A DNA stretch of 64,000 bases. Source: Leucobacter sp. CX169. Lineage in GTDB: Bacteria; Actinomycetota; Actinomycetes; Actinomycetales; Microbacteriaceae. Shown here one piece after another: positions 27,231-36,362 of this stretch. The stretch spans positions 1,302,001 to 1,366,000 of the forward strand of contig NZ_CP071051.1 of assembly GCF_017161405.1 (NCBI RefSeq), written 5' to 3'. Numbering within the stretch: the stretch's first letter is position 1; every line of letters starts with the position of its first letter. Made by a program: the position numbers and the translations under genes. Under the pieces are notes generated by a model, which had not been told where the DNA came from, made no database searches, and worked only from the letters and a program-made list of their open reading frames with translations.

Positions 27231-27889
27231 TGGACCAGATCATCGAACTCTTGCCGAAGTTCGGCGAGGCCGCTGTTGAGACGCTGATCTACGTCGTGCT
27301 CGCGATGCTCTTCGGCGGCGTCGGCGGCCTCATCATCGGCGTGTTCCTGACGGTATCCCGCCAGGGCGGTTTGCTTGCGAATGGCGCCGTGTTCTGGGTG
27401 CTGAATCTGTTCGTGAACTTTTTCCGGCCGATTCCGTTTGTCATCTTGATCGCGGCGCTGCAGCCGGTCGCCCGGGTCGTCACCGGGAAGGGAATTGGCG
27501 ACCCCGCGCTGATCTTCACGCTCTCGGTCGCCGCGGCGTTCGGCATCTCGCGGCTCGTTGAGCAGAACCTGCTCTCGGTCTCGCCCGGCGTCATCGAGGC
27601 CGCGCGTGCGATGGGTGCCGGCCCTTTCCGCATCATCATGACGGTGCTGATCCCCGAGGGACTTGGCCCGCTCATCCTGGGCTACACCTTCGCGTTCATC
27701 GCGGTCATCGACATGACGGCGATGGCCGGCGTGATCGGCGGCGGCGGCCTGGGTAACTTCGCGCTGCAGTACGGATACCGCCAGTTCAACCCGGCGGTCA
27801 CCTGGGCGGCGGTGCTCATCATCATCGTGATGGTGCAGCTCGTGCAGTTGCTCGGTAACGTGCTTGCCCGTCGCCTGATGCGTCGATAG
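27230..27889 (+). CDS. metI: Methionine ABC transporter permease
   Basis: 219-aa MetI-type permease with about five helices and the EAA-loop EAARAMGAGPFRII that docks on MetN. The C-terminal part has the family motif VIGGGGLGNFALQYGYRQF. Last gene of the operon, overlapping metN by one nucleotide. Confidence 0.94.
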   Translation: MDQIIELLPKFGEAAVETLIYVVLAMLFGGVGGLIIGVFLTVSRQGGLLANGAVFWVLNLFVNFFRPIPFVILIAALQPVARVVTGKGIGDPALIFTLSVAAAFGISRLVEQNLLSVSPGVIEAARAMGAGPFRIIMTVLIPEGLGPLILGYTFAFIAVIDMTAMAGVIGGGGLGNFALQYGYRQFNPAVTWAAVLIIIVMVQLVQLLGNVLARRLMRR

Positions 27890-28031
27890 GCGCCGCTGCA
27901 CGTCGTCCTCATGGGCGCCGATTGGTTCTTCCAGATGTCGAGCCGCGGAACGACCAGCGTGACGGCGTGATGGGCGTCATCCGGCGCACCGGTGCGGACC
28001 CTGCGACCAGCGAGTGAGTCTCACTTCGGGC

Positions 28032-28037
28032 TAGTCT
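28032..28037 (+). promoter_or_regulatory. -10 hexamer, probable leaderless promoter of the Nif3-like gene
   Basis: TAGTCT, then 6 nt, then ATG 28044. Confidence 0.55.
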
Positions 28038-28043
28038 CGCCTC

Positions 28044-28898
28044 ATGACTGATCTCGCCCAGGCAGCCGAGGCCGCCCCTGTGACCGTCGCCGACCTCCGC
28101 CGCATCGCCGAGCGGTTCTGGCCCGCCGCGACGGCGGAGGGCTGGGACCGCGTAGGCCTGGTCACCGGGCGCGACGCGGCCCCGCTGCGTCGCGTGCTGC
28201 TCGCGGTGGACGCGGTGCGCGCCACTGTCGACGAGGCGGTCGAGTGGGACGCCGACGCGTTGCTCGTCCACCACCCCCTGTTGTTGCGCGGTGTGCACAC
28301 GATCGCAGAAGACACCGCGAAGGGGGCGCTGCTGGCAAGCCTCATTCGTGCCGACTGCGCGCTGTTGGCAGCGCACACCAACGCCGACGCGCCCGAGGGC
28401 GGCGTCTCGGACGTGTTGGCGCGCGCACTCGGGCTCCATCACTCGGTGCCGCTCGAGCCGGGGGCAGATCAGGCCTCGGGCATCGGCCGCGTCGGCGAAC
28501 TGCCCGCGGCAATCAGCCTGCGCGAGTTCGCCGAGCGTGCCCACCGGATCCTGCCGGAGACGGCCGGTGGCGTGCGCGTCGCGGGCGACCCCGATCGCAT
28601 GGTGCGCCGCATCGCGCTGTGCGGGGGAGCTGGCGACAGCCTGCTCGAACACCCGCTGGTGCGCGGGGCAGACGTCTATCTCACGTCAGATTTGCGCCAC
28701 CACCCCGTCCAGGAGTCACTTGAGCAGTCGGTCGTTCTGGGTGGCCCGGCGCTCGTTGACGTGTCCCACTGGGCGAGCGAATCGCTGTGGTTGCGCGGTG
28801 CCGCCGAGCGCCTCGCCGCACACCTGCCGGGTGTCGAATTCCGGGTGAGCGGGCGCCGCACTGACGCCTGGACGTTTACTGTCGGCAGGGCGGCGTAA
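28044..28898 (+). CDS. Nif3-like dinuclear metal centre hexameric protein
   Basis: 284 aa of the Nif3/YbgI family. Metal ligands are visible in LLVHHPLLLRG (near residue 75), AAHTNADAPEGG (near 112), TSDLRHHPVQE and VDVSHWASE. The family is sometimes annotated as GTP cyclohydrolase I type 2, but the true reaction is unsettled. It is followed 31 nt later by the coiled-coil zinc-ribbon-type gene, a conserved actinobacterial pair. It has its own leaderless-type promoter. Confidence 0.9.
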   Translation: MTDLAQAAEAAPVTVADLRRIAERFWPAATAEGWDRVGLVTGRDAAPLRRVLLAVDAVRATVDEAVEWDADALLVHHPLLLRGVHTIAEDTAKGALLASLIRADCALLAAHTNADAPEGGVSDVLARALGLHHSVPLEPGADQASGIGRVGELPAAISLREFAERAHRILPETAGGVRVAGDPDRMVRRIALCGGAGDSLLEHPLVRGADVYLTSDLRHHPVQESLEQSVVLGGPALVDVSHWASESLWLRGAAERLAAHLPGVEFRVSGRRTDAWTFTVGRAA

Positions 28899-28916
28899 GT
28901 CCAGCTCGTTCCCGGC

Positions 28917-28922
28917 TACGAT
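28917..28922 (+). promoter_or_regulatory. -10 hexamer, probable leaderless promoter of the coiled-coil gene
   Basis: TACGAT, then 7 nt, then ATG 28930. Confidence 0.5.
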
Positions 28923-28929
28923 TAGGCGC

Positions 28930-29658
28930 ATGAAGGCAAGCGTTCGACAGCAGCGGGTACTCCTCGACATCCAGAGTCTCGACACCGAGCAGGTGCGACT
29001 TCAGAGACGTCGCGCACAGCTCCCTGAGCGGGCCGAACTTGCGGCCCTGACGGGGGAGACGGCGGCGGTTCGTGACCGCTTCATGGCGGCACAGCGCGAG
29101 CTCGAAGACCGCAACGTCGAGATCAAGCGGATCGAGTCGGATATCGAGGTCGTGGCCCAGCGCCGCGCCCGAAACACCGAGCGCATGGCGGTTTCGACCG
29201 CGAGCAAGGAAGCCCAGTCGCTCCAGGACGAAGTTGACTCGCTGGAGCGCCGACGCCTTGCCCTTGAGGAGCAGGAGCTCGAGGTCATGGAGGCAGTCGA
29301 GCAGGCCCAGCCGAGCTTCGACGCTGCCGCGAACGAACTTGCCGAGATTGACCGCCGACGCGCCGAGCTCGAGCAGCGTCTTGCCGTCGCTGAAGCACAC
29401 ATCGCCCGCGATCTCGCGGCGGCGGCCGAGCAGCGTTCGCTGCTCGCGGCCGAGGTACAGCGCGACCTCCTCGATCTCTACGAGGACACGCGAAACCGCT
29501 ACGGGATGGGCGCCGCGCGTCTGCGCGGCAACGTGTCCGAGGGAAGCAACATGGCGCTGACGGATGCCGAGCTCGCGGGGATCCGCGGCGGCGATCCTGA
29601 AGAGATCGTGTTCTGCCCGGGCAGCGGCGCGATCCTGATTCGCGACTTCGAGGACTAA
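28930..29658 (+). CDS. Coiled-coil protein of the C4-type zinc ribbon family, zinc site lost
   Basis: 242 aa. Residues 10-170 form a long helical hairpin rich in Arg/Glu/Leu. The C-terminal domain should be a four-cysteine zinc ribbon in this family (zf-RING_7/CT398 type). Here only one cysteine is left, in EEIVFCPGSGAILIRD; the other three positions read as non-ligands (LRGNVSEGSNM at the first knuckle, CPGSG at the second). The fold around it looks intact, so the change is probably real and not a frameshift. Function of the family is unknown. It sits between the Nif3-like gene and rnpB. Confidence 0.85.
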   Translation: MKASVRQQRVLLDIQSLDTEQVRLQRRRAQLPERAELAALTGETAAVRDRFMAAQRELEDRNVEIKRIESDIEVVAQRRARNTERMAVSTASKEAQSLQDEVDSLERRRLALEEQELEVMEAVEQAQPSFDAAANELAEIDRRRAELEQRLAVAEAHIARDLAAAAEQRSLLAAEVQRDLLDLYEDTRNRYGMGAARLRGNVSEGSNMALTDAELAGIRGGDPEEIVFCPGSGAILIRDFED

Positions 29659-29677
29659 ATCCCGCGCCCACCTGCCG

Positions 29678-29683
29678 TAGACT
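29678..29683 (+). promoter_or_regulatory. -10 hexamer of rnpB
   Basis: TAGACT lies 7 nt before the predicted 5' end of RNase P RNA, as expected for its promoter. No clear -35. Confidence 0.6.
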
Positions 29684-29690
29684 GAAGCAT

Positions 29691-30064
29691 GAAATGGGTC
29701 GGTGAGACGGTCGCGTAGCCGCGCAAGCGGCTCCGAGGAACGTCCGGGCTCCGCAGGGGAGAACGGTGGGTAACGCCCACCCGGGGTAACCCGCGAGAAA
29801 GTGCAACAGAGAGTAGACCGCCTGGGGGCTTGCCCCTCGGTAAGGCTGAAAGGGTGGGGTAAGAGCCCACCAGCGTTCGTGGTAACACGAGCGGCTAGGT
29901 AAACCTCGTTCGGAGCAAGGCCAGACAGAATGCGTTGACGCGCCCCGCTGAGCATTCGGGTAGGCCGCTAGAGGGTACTGGTAACAGTGCCGCGAGATAG
30001 ATGACCGTCAGCACCGGCCGCGAGGCCGGCGAGACAGAACCCGGCGTATGATCCGGCCCATTTC
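29691..30064 (+). ncRNA. rnpB: RNase P RNA, bacterial class A
   Basis: Catalytic RNA that matures tRNA 5' ends. About 374 nt. The ends form P1: 29691-29702 pairs with 30053-30064 (one G-U). The conserved CR-I region GAGGAACGTCCGGGCTC lies near 29735, CR-II/III stretch AGAGAGTAGACCGCC near 29808, and the 3' ACAGAACCCGG near 30033. It follows the zinc ribbon gene, as commonly in Actinobacteria. Ends are estimated from P1 pairing. Confidence 0.95.
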
Positions 30065-30165
30065 ACGTTCCGCCCCGGTCCAGCGACTCCGCGGGCGTCC
30101 GCAGCAACCATCGGGCTTCTCGGCAATTGCCTGGCAATGTCGTCCGCGTTCCCGGGTTCCCGGTC

Positions 30166-30171
30166 TACCCT
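30166..30171 (+). promoter_or_regulatory. Possible -10 hexamer of the 58-aa acidic protein gene
   Basis: TACCCT about 32 nt before ATG 30203, which has its own GGGGAGG ribosome site. Confidence 0.35.
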
Positions 30172-30202
30172 GGCGGCACCAGTAGCTGATGGGGAGGTCA
30201 TG

Positions 30203-30379
30203 ATGACACAGGAACGCCACTCTGCACACGACGACATCGAGTCGATCGACGAGCCGGTCATGGACGGAGCCGATGAAGTCTTCGACGGAGACGAGGACCC
30301 CCGAAAGGGCGAATCCGACCCGGCTCTGGTCCGGCACCCGGTCGAGGACGACAAGACCATCGCCCCGTACAACCTCTGA
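30203..30379 (+). CDS. Small acidic protein of unknown function
   Basis: 58 aa, strongly acidic (Asp/Glu about one third), no membrane helix and no cysteine. GGGGAGG at 30191-30197 precedes two adjacent ATG codons (30200 and 30203); the second has the better spacing. It lies between rnpB and the convergent map gene. I do not recognise the family. Its composition suggests an unstructured cytoplasmic protein. Confidence 0.6.
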   Translation: MTQERHSAHDDIESIDEPVMDGADEVFDGDEDPRKGESDPALVRHPVEDDKTIAPYNL

Positions 30380-30436
30380 CCTGCCGCAGCTCGCTCGGGC
30401 GCGCCTGAGCGGTAGCGCTCAACGCGAGTTCCCTGG

Positions 30437-31306
30437 CTAGTCCGACAGCGTCAGGATCTCAACACCGCGCTCGCGCACGACGAGCGTGTGCTCGAATTGT
30501 GCGGTCAGCGAGCGGTCCTTTGTGGTGATGGTCCATTCGTCGTCCCACTGATCCCAGGCGTGCCCGCCGAGCGTGAGCATCGGTTCGATCGTGAACACCA
30601 TGCCGGGCTTGATGATGTCGGAGAAGTTCGGCGCGGAGTCGTAGTGGGGGATGATGAGCCCCGTGTGAAACGCCGAGCCGACGCCGTGCCCGGTGAAATC
30701 GCGCACGACGCCGTACCCGAACCGCTGCGCGTACTTCTCGATGGTGCGGCCGATGACGTTCACCTCGCGGCCCGGGGCGACCGCCTTGATGCCGCGACGC
30801 AGGGCCTCCTCGGTGCGTTCGATGAGGAGGTTGACCTCTTCGGAGACCTCGCCGACACGCATGGTCCGATTGAGATCGCCGTGCATCCCGTCAAGGTAGG
30901 CCGTGACGTCGATGTTGATGAGGTCGCCCTCGCGCAGCACCGTGTCGTCGGGGATGCCGTGACAAATGACCTCGTTCACCGAGGTGCAGCTCGACTTCGG
31001 GAACCCGCGGTACCCGAGCGTCGACGGATAGGCGCCGTGGCTGATCACGTACTCGTGGACGATTCGGTCCAGCTCTTCCGTCGTGACGCCCGGCCGGATC
31101 GCCTCGGTGGCCGCATCGATGGCACGCGAGGCGATGCGCCCGGCGGCCCGGATCCGCGCGATCTCTTCCTCGGTGTAGGTGTTGTCGCCGGTGTACGCCG
31201 GCGGCTCCGAGAGACCGACATACGGAGGGCGAGCGATCTCGCTGGGCACCGCCCGCCGGGGGCTGACGGAACCGGGGACCAGATGACCATTGGCGTCGAA
31301 GGGCAT
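30437..31306 (-). CDS. map: Type I methionine aminopeptidase
   Basis: Removes the initiator methionine from nascent proteins. 289 aa with a short N-terminal linker (about 40 residues) of the MetAP1c kind. Metal ligands are in [17 protein letters not shown] (two Asp), [11 protein letters not shown] (His), IEPMLT (Glu) and FEHTLVV (Glu). TAAGCT lies 7 nt before ATG 31306, so the mRNA is probably leaderless. An in-frame extension further upstream is antisense to the neighbouring gene and is not used. Confidence 0.94.
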   Translation of the reverse strand: MPFDANGHLVPGSVSPRRAVPSEIARPPYVGLSEPPAYTGDNTYTEEEIARIRAAGRIASRAIDAATEAIRPGVTTEELDRIVHEYVISHGAYPSTLGYRGFPKSSCTSVNEVICHGIPDDTVLREGDLINIDVTAYLDGMHGDLNRTMRVGEVSEEVNLLIERTEEALRRGIKAVAPGREVNVIGRTIEKYAQRFGYGVVRDFTGHGVGSAFHTGLIIPHYDSAPNFSDIIKPGMVFTIEPMLTLGGHAWDQWDDEWTITTKDRSLTAQFEHTLVVRERGVEILTLSD

Positions 31307-31313
31307 AGCTACT

Positions 31314-31319
31314 AGCTTA
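31314..31319 (-). promoter_or_regulatory. -10 hexamer, probable leaderless promoter of map
   Basis: TAAGCT on the minus strand, then 7 nt, then ATG 31306. Confidence 0.5.
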
Positions 31320-31346
31320 GGAGTCACCGCAGCAAAGGAGGCCAAC

Positions 31347-31550
31347 ATGAGCAAGCGTGACTGGGGTATTGACGATCCTGCCGAGCAGTACTGGTACAAC
31401 GAGCGCACCGGAGAGGTCGAGGAAGGCCCGCAGTCGCTTGCGATCGAGCGAATCGGCCCGTTCGCCACGCGCGAGGAAGCCGCGAGCGCACCCGAAGTGA
31501 TCGCCGAGCGCGCGCGCCGCTGGGCCGAGGAAGACGCCGCTGAGGACTGA
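31347..31550 (+). CDS. Small SPOR-like hypothetical protein
   Basis: 67 aa. The sequence [16 protein letters not shown]...[14 protein letters not shown] resembles short actinobacterial proteins annotated as SPOR-domain, with an ATREEA pattern as in SPOR repeats. No signal peptide or anchor is visible, so binding to septal peptidoglycan is doubtful. AAAGGAGG precedes ATG 31347. It is divergent from map and followed by glnA2. Confidence 0.75.
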   Translation: MSKRDWGIDDPAEQYWYNERTGEVEEGPQSLAIERIGPFATREEAASAPEVIAERARRWAEEDAAED

Positions 31551-31608
31551 CTCCAAAGCGAGTTGCAGCGCGGCTGCACGCCGCCGCCATCTGGCGCGCG
31601 AGAAACGC

Positions 31609-31614
31609 TAGTCT
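31609..31614 (+). promoter_or_regulatory. -10 hexamer of glnA2
   Basis: TAGTCT, giving a start near 31621 and a short leader with GAAGGGA before GTG 31639. No GlnR-type site is seen upstream. Confidence 0.5.
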
Positions 31615-31638
31615 GGAGCTCAATCGAAGGGATCTGGC

Positions 31639-32976
31639 GTGAGCAAGCAGCGAGACTTTGTCCTCCGTACGATCGAGGAGCGCGGCGTAAAATTCGTGCG
31701 CCTCTGGTTCACCGATGTCGCGGGCACTCTGAAATCGGTGGCGCTCGCGCCGGCCGAGGTTGAGGGCGCGTTCTCAGAGGGAATCGGGTTCGACGGTTCG
31801 GCGATCGAGGGGCTCACGCGGGCCTACGAGTCTGACCTGCTCGCGATTCCCGATCCGGCTACCTTCCAGATTCTGCCGTGGCGCGGGGAGATCGACCCGA
31901 CGGGCCGGATGTTCTGCGACATTCACACGCCGAACGGCGAGCCCGCCGTCGCCGATCCGCGCAACGTGCTCAAGCGCACCCTGGCGCGCGCGGGCGAGCT
32001 GGGATTCACGTTCTACACGCACCCGGAAATCGAGTTTTATCTGCTGCGCTCGCTCGAGTTTGGCCCCGAGGGACCGCAGCCCGTCGACCGGGCGGGCTAC
32101 TTCGACAACGTGCCCGGGGGCACGGCGCACGACTTCCGCCGCGAGAGCGTCGGCATGCTGGAAGATCTCGGGATTTCGGTGGAGTTTAGCCACCACGAGG
32201 CCGGCCATGGCCAGAACGAAATCGACCTGCGATACGCCGACGCGTTGACGACCGCGGACAACATCATGACGTTCCGCGCCGTCGTGAAGGAGGTCGCGAT
32301 CAGTCAGGGCGTGCACGCGACATTCATGCCCAAGCCGTTCGCGGGCCAGCCGGGATCCGGCATGCACACGCACCTCTCGCTGTTCGAGGGCGATGTGAAT
32401 GCGTTCTACGATGCCGGTGCGAAGTATCAGCTCTCGCAGACCGGCCGACGTTTCGTCGCCGGGATCCTGCGCCACGCGCCGGAGATCACGGCCGTGACGA
32501 ATCAATACACGAACTCCTACAAGCGGCTCTGGGGCGGCGACGAGGCCCCGTCGTTCGTCAGCTGGGGACACAACAACCGCTCCGCGCTCGTGCGCGTGCC
32601 GATGTACAAGCCCGGCAAGGGCGGCAGCGCCCGAGTCGAATACCGCGGCATGGACAGCGCAGCGAACCCGTACCTCGCGTTCTCGCTGCTGCTCGCGGCC
32701 GGGCTCAAGGGTATCGAGGAGGAGTACGAGCTGCCGCCCGAGGCCGAGAACAACCTCTGGGAGCTCAGCGATGGCGAGCGCCGCGCGCTCGGCTTTGACC
32801 CCCTGCCCTCGAGTCTCGAGCATGCCGTCGCCATCATGGAGAACTCTGAGCTCGTGGCGCAAACCCTGGGCGAGCAAGTCTTCGCATACTCGATTCGCAA
32901 CAAGCGCGAGGAGGTCGAACAGTACCGCCGCCAGGTGACGCCGTTCGAGCTCTCGTCAATGCTCGGCACCGTCTAA
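31639..32976 (+). CDS. glnA2: Glutamine synthetase family protein GlnA2
   Basis: 445-aa class-I-type glutamine synthetase. Conserved motifs are [48 protein letters not shown] and NRSALVRVP. The segment matching the adenylylation loop reads NLWELSDGE, with Trp where GlnA1 has the target Tyr, so GlnE should not modify it. GTG 31639 follows GAAGGGA. glnE begins 11 nt after the stop. In M. tuberculosis GlnA2 sits next to GlnE in the same way; its exact substrate here is uncertain (GlnA2-like enzymes in other genera have weak GS activity or use polyamines). Confidence 0.93.
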   Translation: MSKQRDFVLRTIEERGVKFVRLWFTDVAGTLKSVALAPAEVEGAFSEGIGFDGSAIEGLTRAYESDLLAIPDPATFQILPWRGEIDPTGRMFCDIHTPNGEPAVADPRNVLKRTLARAGELGFTFYTHPEIEFYLLRSLEFGPEGPQPVDRAGYFDNVPGGTAHDFRRESVGMLEDLGISVEFSHHEAGHGQNEIDLRYADALTTADNIMTFRAVVKEVAISQGVHATFMPKPFAGQPGSGMHTHLSLFEGDVNAFYDAGAKYQLSQTGRRFVAGILRHAPEITAVTNQYTNSYKRLWGGDEAPSFVSWGHNNRSALVRVPMYKPGKGGSARVEYRGMDSAANPYLAFSLLLAAGLKGIEEEYELPPEAENNLWELSDGERRALGFDPLPSSLEHAVAIMENSELVAQTLGEQVFAYSIRNKREEVEQYRRQVTPFELSSMLGTV

Positions 32977-32987
32977 CCCGGGGCCGC

Positions 32988-35900
32988 ATGGCAGAGCAGC
33001 GTGGGCGCGGCGCCCGCACGGGAACACTCACGCGGATCGCACGGGCGGGCTTTGTCGAGCTCACCGCCGCGCGCGACAGCCTGGCTGAGCTCGCCGCGGC
33101 GAGTGGCATCGCCGAGGACCGCTGGCTTGCGGCGCTGTCGCACGCCGCCGACCCGGACGTCGCACTCGTGCGCCTGCGCGCACTCGCCGAGGCGCAGCCA
33201 GAGCTCATGCAGGAGATCTCCCTGCATGATCCGGTGGACGACGGGCCCCTGGAACGATCGCACGCGGGATACACGCCGCTCCAGGCCCTCTCCCTCCTCG
33301 TGGGCGCCTCACCCGCGCTCGGGGACTTTTTCACCCGCCATCCCGAACACCTGCTCGAGATTCTGCTGCGCGGCGGCCGCCTTCCCGGCGCTGCGGAGCT
33401 GCGCGGCGAGCTCCTGCGCTCGGTCGGGGCCGATCCCGCGCGCGCGACCAGCCCCGCGGTCGCCGCCGAGGACGCCGGGATCCTGTCGGGAGAGGCCGGC
33501 TGGCGGGCCCTGCGCGTGCGCTATCGGGAGCTGCTGGCAGAGGTTGTGCTGGAAGACCTCGCGCGTGGCCCTGCAGCCCCCGAGGCCTTTGAAGAGGTCG
33601 CGGCGGCACTCTCCGACCTCGCGGCCGCCGCGATCGAGGCCGCGCTCGCGGTCGCCGCGGCGACGCTATCCCGCGACGGGGGCGCGGGACTGCCCATCGC
33701 CCCGGATCGGGTCGCGCTCACCCGACTCGCCGTCATCGCGATGGGCAAGTGCGGCGCGCGCGAGCTGAACGTGGTGTCGGATGTCGACGTCATCTTTGTG
33801 GTGGAGTCTGCCGACCCAGACGTTCTCGACACCGACGAGGCCATTCGGATCGGCACCCGGCTCGCGAGCGAGATGATGCGAGCGATCCACGACTTCTCGA
33901 TGGAGCCACCGCTCTGGCAAGTTGATCCGAACCTGCGCCCCGAGGGCCGTCAAGGCGCCCTCGTGCGCACCCTCAGCTCTCACCTTGCCTATTACGAGCG
34001 CTGGGCGCGCACGTGGGAGTTCCAGGCGCTGCTGAAGGCGCGTGCCCTCGCGGGGGACCTTGCCCTGGGCGAAGACTACGTCGCCCGTACGCGGCCCCTG
34101 GTCTGGGCTTCAAGCTCTCGCGACGATTTCGTCGGCTCCGTGCAACGTATGCGCGAACGAGTCACCGAGCACATCGAGGATGGCGCGCTCGAGGTGCAGC
34201 TCAAACTCGGCCCTGGCGGGCTGCGTGACGTCGAGTTCAGCGTGCAACTGCTGCAGCTCGTGCACGGCCAGTACGACGAGCGGTTGCGCCGGCGGGGCAC
34301 GATCCCCGCGCTCGAGGCCCTCGTGGACGGCGGCTACGTGGCCCGCGCCGATGGCGACGAGCTCGCCGAGGCATATCGTGAGCTTCGCGTGCTCGAGCAT
34401 CGACTCCAGCTGCGCGACCTGCGTCGTACCGCGCTCATGCCGACAGACCCGGACGGTCTGCGCGTGCTGGCGCGCGCCAGCCAGCTGGCTCCCGACGCCG
34501 AGGCGCTCCGCGCGCGCTGGGAAGAGACCAAGCGGCGCGTGCGCGAGTTGCATCTCAAAGTCTTCTACGCTCCGCTGCTCTCCGCCGTCGCCGAGCTTCC
34601 GGATGAGGATTTCGTGCTCGGCACGGAGGCCGCCAGGGCGCGCCTGCTTTCGATCGGCTTCCGCGACCCGGACGGGGCGATGCGCCATCTGGGCACCCTC
34701 ACGTCCGGCACCTCGCGCCGGGCTCTCGTGCAACGAAACCTCATGCCGGTGCTGCTGCACTGGTTCTCGGAGGGGGCCGACCCCGACTACGGCCTGCTCG
34801 CCTTCCGTCGCATTAGCGAGGGACTCAAGAATTCCTCCTGGTTTGTGCGCCTCCTGCGCGACAGCGCGGGCGCCGCGGAGCGCCTCACACGAGTGCTGGC
34901 GAATTCGCGTTTTGCCGGCGAACTGATGGAGACGATCCCGGAGTCCGCGGCGTGGCTCGAGCACGACGCGCTGCTGCGGCCGGTGCCGCTCGCGCCGCTG
35001 CGGGAAGAGATGCTCGCCCTTGCGGCGCGCCGTGACACCGCGGCGGCGGCGGCCCCTGGCCTACGGACCATTCACCGCCGGGAAGTACTGCGCACCGCCC
35101 TCGGCCAGCTGGTCGGGGTGAACGGTCCAGAGGCCGTATCGGCGGGTCTCGACGCTGCACACACCGCACTCCTCGAGGCATTGTTGGCAGCGATCCGATC
35201 GGAGCCTGAGCGTCAGTCGGTGCCCGGCCTCGAGATCGCCTTGATTGGGATGGGGCGATACGGGGGAGCCGAGCTCGGGTTCGCCTCAGACATCGACCTG
35301 CTCGCGGTGTTCCGTGCCCCGGAGGGCGTGGAGGGAGCGGCGAACGAGGCCGCCCGCGTCATCGCTGAGCTGCGCATGCTCGCCGCAGACCCACGGTTCC
35401 CACTCGACCTCGACTTCGATCTGCGCCCCGAGGGGAAGAACGGACCATTCGTCCGCAGCCTCACGGGCTATCGCAGCTACTACGAGCGCTGGTCGCTGAC
35501 TTGGGAAGCGCAGGCGTTGTTGCGGGCCCGCGCCGTCGCCGGCGATGTGGATCTCGGCGCCGACTTTATGCGGCTGGCAGACGAAATACGCTACCCCGAG
35601 GCCCTCGGCGAATCCGAGGCGCGCGAGGTGCGTCGCATCAAGGCGCGGGTCGAGGCGGAGCGACTCCCGCGAGGCGCTGACCCGCTGCGACATCTCAAGC
35701 TGGGACCCGGCGCGATCAGCGACGTGGAATGGCTGCTGCAGCTGCTGCAACTGCAGCATGCCGCCGCGCTTCCCGAGCTGCGGACCGCGTCGACAGTGGG
35801 CGGCCTCGCTGCCGCGGTGCGAGCGGGACTCCTCGACGAGGCGTCCCGTGAAACGCTCGAGACGGCTTGGAAGCTCGCGGGGGAGATTCGGTCAGCGAAT

Positions 35901-36098
35901 CGACTGTGGTCGGGGCGGGGCTCTGACCTGTTACCGCGCGAACGGGCGGACCTGGACGGCGTCGGGCGGATCCTGGGCTTGCCCACGCAGTCGACGACGG
36001 AACTTGAGGAACGGTATTTTGCAGCGACTCGCCGAGCACGCGCCGTTTTTGAGCGTGAGTTCTATGGGCGAGCGCCGGACGTGTTCCCGGCTGCGTAG
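32988..36098 (+). CDS. glnE: Bifunctional glutamine synthetase adenylyltransferase/deadenylase
   Basis: Controls GlnA1 by adding and removing AMP in response to nitrogen status via PII. The 1036-aa protein has two nucleotidyltransferase halves: GKCGARELNVVSDVDVIFV near residue 254 (deadenylase half) and GMGRYGGAELGFASDIDLL near 754 (adenylylase half). Each is followed by a helical GlnD-PII-type region containing LKLGPGGLRDVEF or LKLGPGAISDVEW. It is tightly coupled to glnA2. Its likely target Tyr is in GlnA1 at 38009-39433. Confidence 0.96.
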   Translation: MAEQRGRGARTGTLTRIARAGFVELTAARDSLAELAAASGIAEDRWLAALSHAADPDVALVRLRALAEAQPELMQEISLHDPVDDGPLERSHAGYTPLQALSLLVGASPALGDFFTRHPEHLLEILLRGGRLPGAAELRGELLRSVGADPARATSPAVAAEDAGILSGEAGWRALRVRYRELLAEVVLEDLARGPAAPEAFEEVAAALSDLAAAAIEAALAVAAATLSRDGGAGLPIAPDRVALTRLAVIAMGKCGARELNVVSDVDVIFVVESADPDVLDTDEAIRIGTRLASEMMRAIHDFSMEPPLWQVDPNLRPEGRQGALVRTLSSHLAYYERWARTWEFQALLKARALAGDLALGEDYVARTRPLVWASSSRDDFVGSVQRMRERVTEHIEDGALEVQLKLGPGGLRDVEFSVQLLQLVHGQYDERLRRRGTIPALEALVDGGYVARADGDELAEAYRELRVLEHRLQLRDLRRTALMPTDPDGLRVLARASQLAPDAEALRARWEETKRRVRELHLKVFYAPLLSAVAELPDEDFVLGTEAARARLLSIGFRDPDGAMRHLGTLTSGTSRRALVQRNLMPVLLHWFSEGADPDYGLLAFRRISEGLKNSSWFVRLLRDSAGAAERLTRVLANSRFAGELMETIPESAAWLEHDALLRPVPLAPLREEMLALAARRDTAAAAAPGLRTIHRREVLRTALGQLVGVNGPEAVSAGLDAAHTALLEALLAAIRSEPERQSVPGLEIALIGMGRYGGAELGFASDIDLLAVFRAPEGVEGAANEAARVIAELRMLAADPRFPLDLDFDLRPEGKNGPFVRSLTGYRSYYERWSLTWEAQALLRARAVAGDVDLGADFMRLADEIRYPEALGESEAREVRRIKARVEAERLPRGADPLRHLKLGPGAISDVEWLLQLLQLQHAAALPELRTASTVGGLAAAVRAGLLDEASRETLETAWKLAGEIRSANRLWSGRGSDLLPRERADLDGVGRILGLPTQSTTELEERYFAATRRARAVFEREFYGRAPDVFPAA

Positions 36099-36128
36099 CG
36101 GCACGAACAGAAGTTCACCTGGCGTTCT

Positions 36129-36178
36129 GGAAAAGTTTTCCCGAAGGTCTAGACCCAGGCCCCGGCTGAGCGTAACCT
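36129..36178 (+). promoter_or_regulatory. Promoter with two palindromes upstream of a 25-codon gene
   Basis: TAACCT at 36173-36178 lies 7 nt before ATG 36186. A candidate -35 (TAGACC, 36150-36155) lies inside the perfect palindrome GGTCTAGACC (36146-36155). Just upstream is another inverted repeat, GGAAAAGTTTTCC (36129-36141). The arrangement looks like a regulated promoter. Confidence 0.45.
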
Positions 36179-36185
36179 GATCGTT

Positions 36186-36263
36186 ATGAACTACCTCCAG
36201 TCATTCCTGGACGCGATCCTCGCCGAGGACGCGGACGAACTCGAGTCTGATCTCGAGTCCTGA
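36186..36263 (+). CDS. Leaderless 25-aa small protein or sRNA unit
   Basis: A 25-codon ORF starting MNYLQSFLDAIL, then an acidic tail (EDADELESD), ending in TGA. The N-terminal half would form an amphipathic helix. It is a complete transcription unit: -10 hexamer 7 nt before the ATG, and an 11-bp terminator hairpin 8 nt after the stop. No similar gene is known to me. It could encode a small regulatory peptide or be a short noncoding RNA. It lies directly after glnE, in a block of glutamine synthetase genes; a role in nitrogen control is only a guess from position. Confidence 0.5.
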   Translation: MNYLQSFLDAILAEDADELESDLES

Positions 36264-36271
36264 GTCGCCTC

Positions 36272-36309
36272 GCAGTCCGGCCCCAGCAAAGTTGCTGAGG
36301 CCGGACTGC
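36272..36309 (+). terminator. Intrinsic terminator of the 25-codon gene
   Basis: GCAGTCCGGCC at 36272-36282 pairs perfectly with 36299-36309, with AGCA/TGCT pairing inside the loop. The following bases are TCTAGTT, a weak U-tract. Confidence 0.75.
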
Positions 36310-36350
36310 TCTAGTTCAGGGGCGTGCGTCGACTGCGATCTCGCTTCGCG

Positions 36351-36356
36351 TAAGCT
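36351..36356 (+). promoter_or_regulatory. -10 hexamer, probable leaderless promoter of the two-helix membrane gene
   Basis: TAAGCT, then 6 nt, then ATG 36363. TCGACT at 36329-36334 is a possible -35 with 16-nt spacing. Confidence 0.5.
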
Positions 36357-36362
36357 GCGGGG

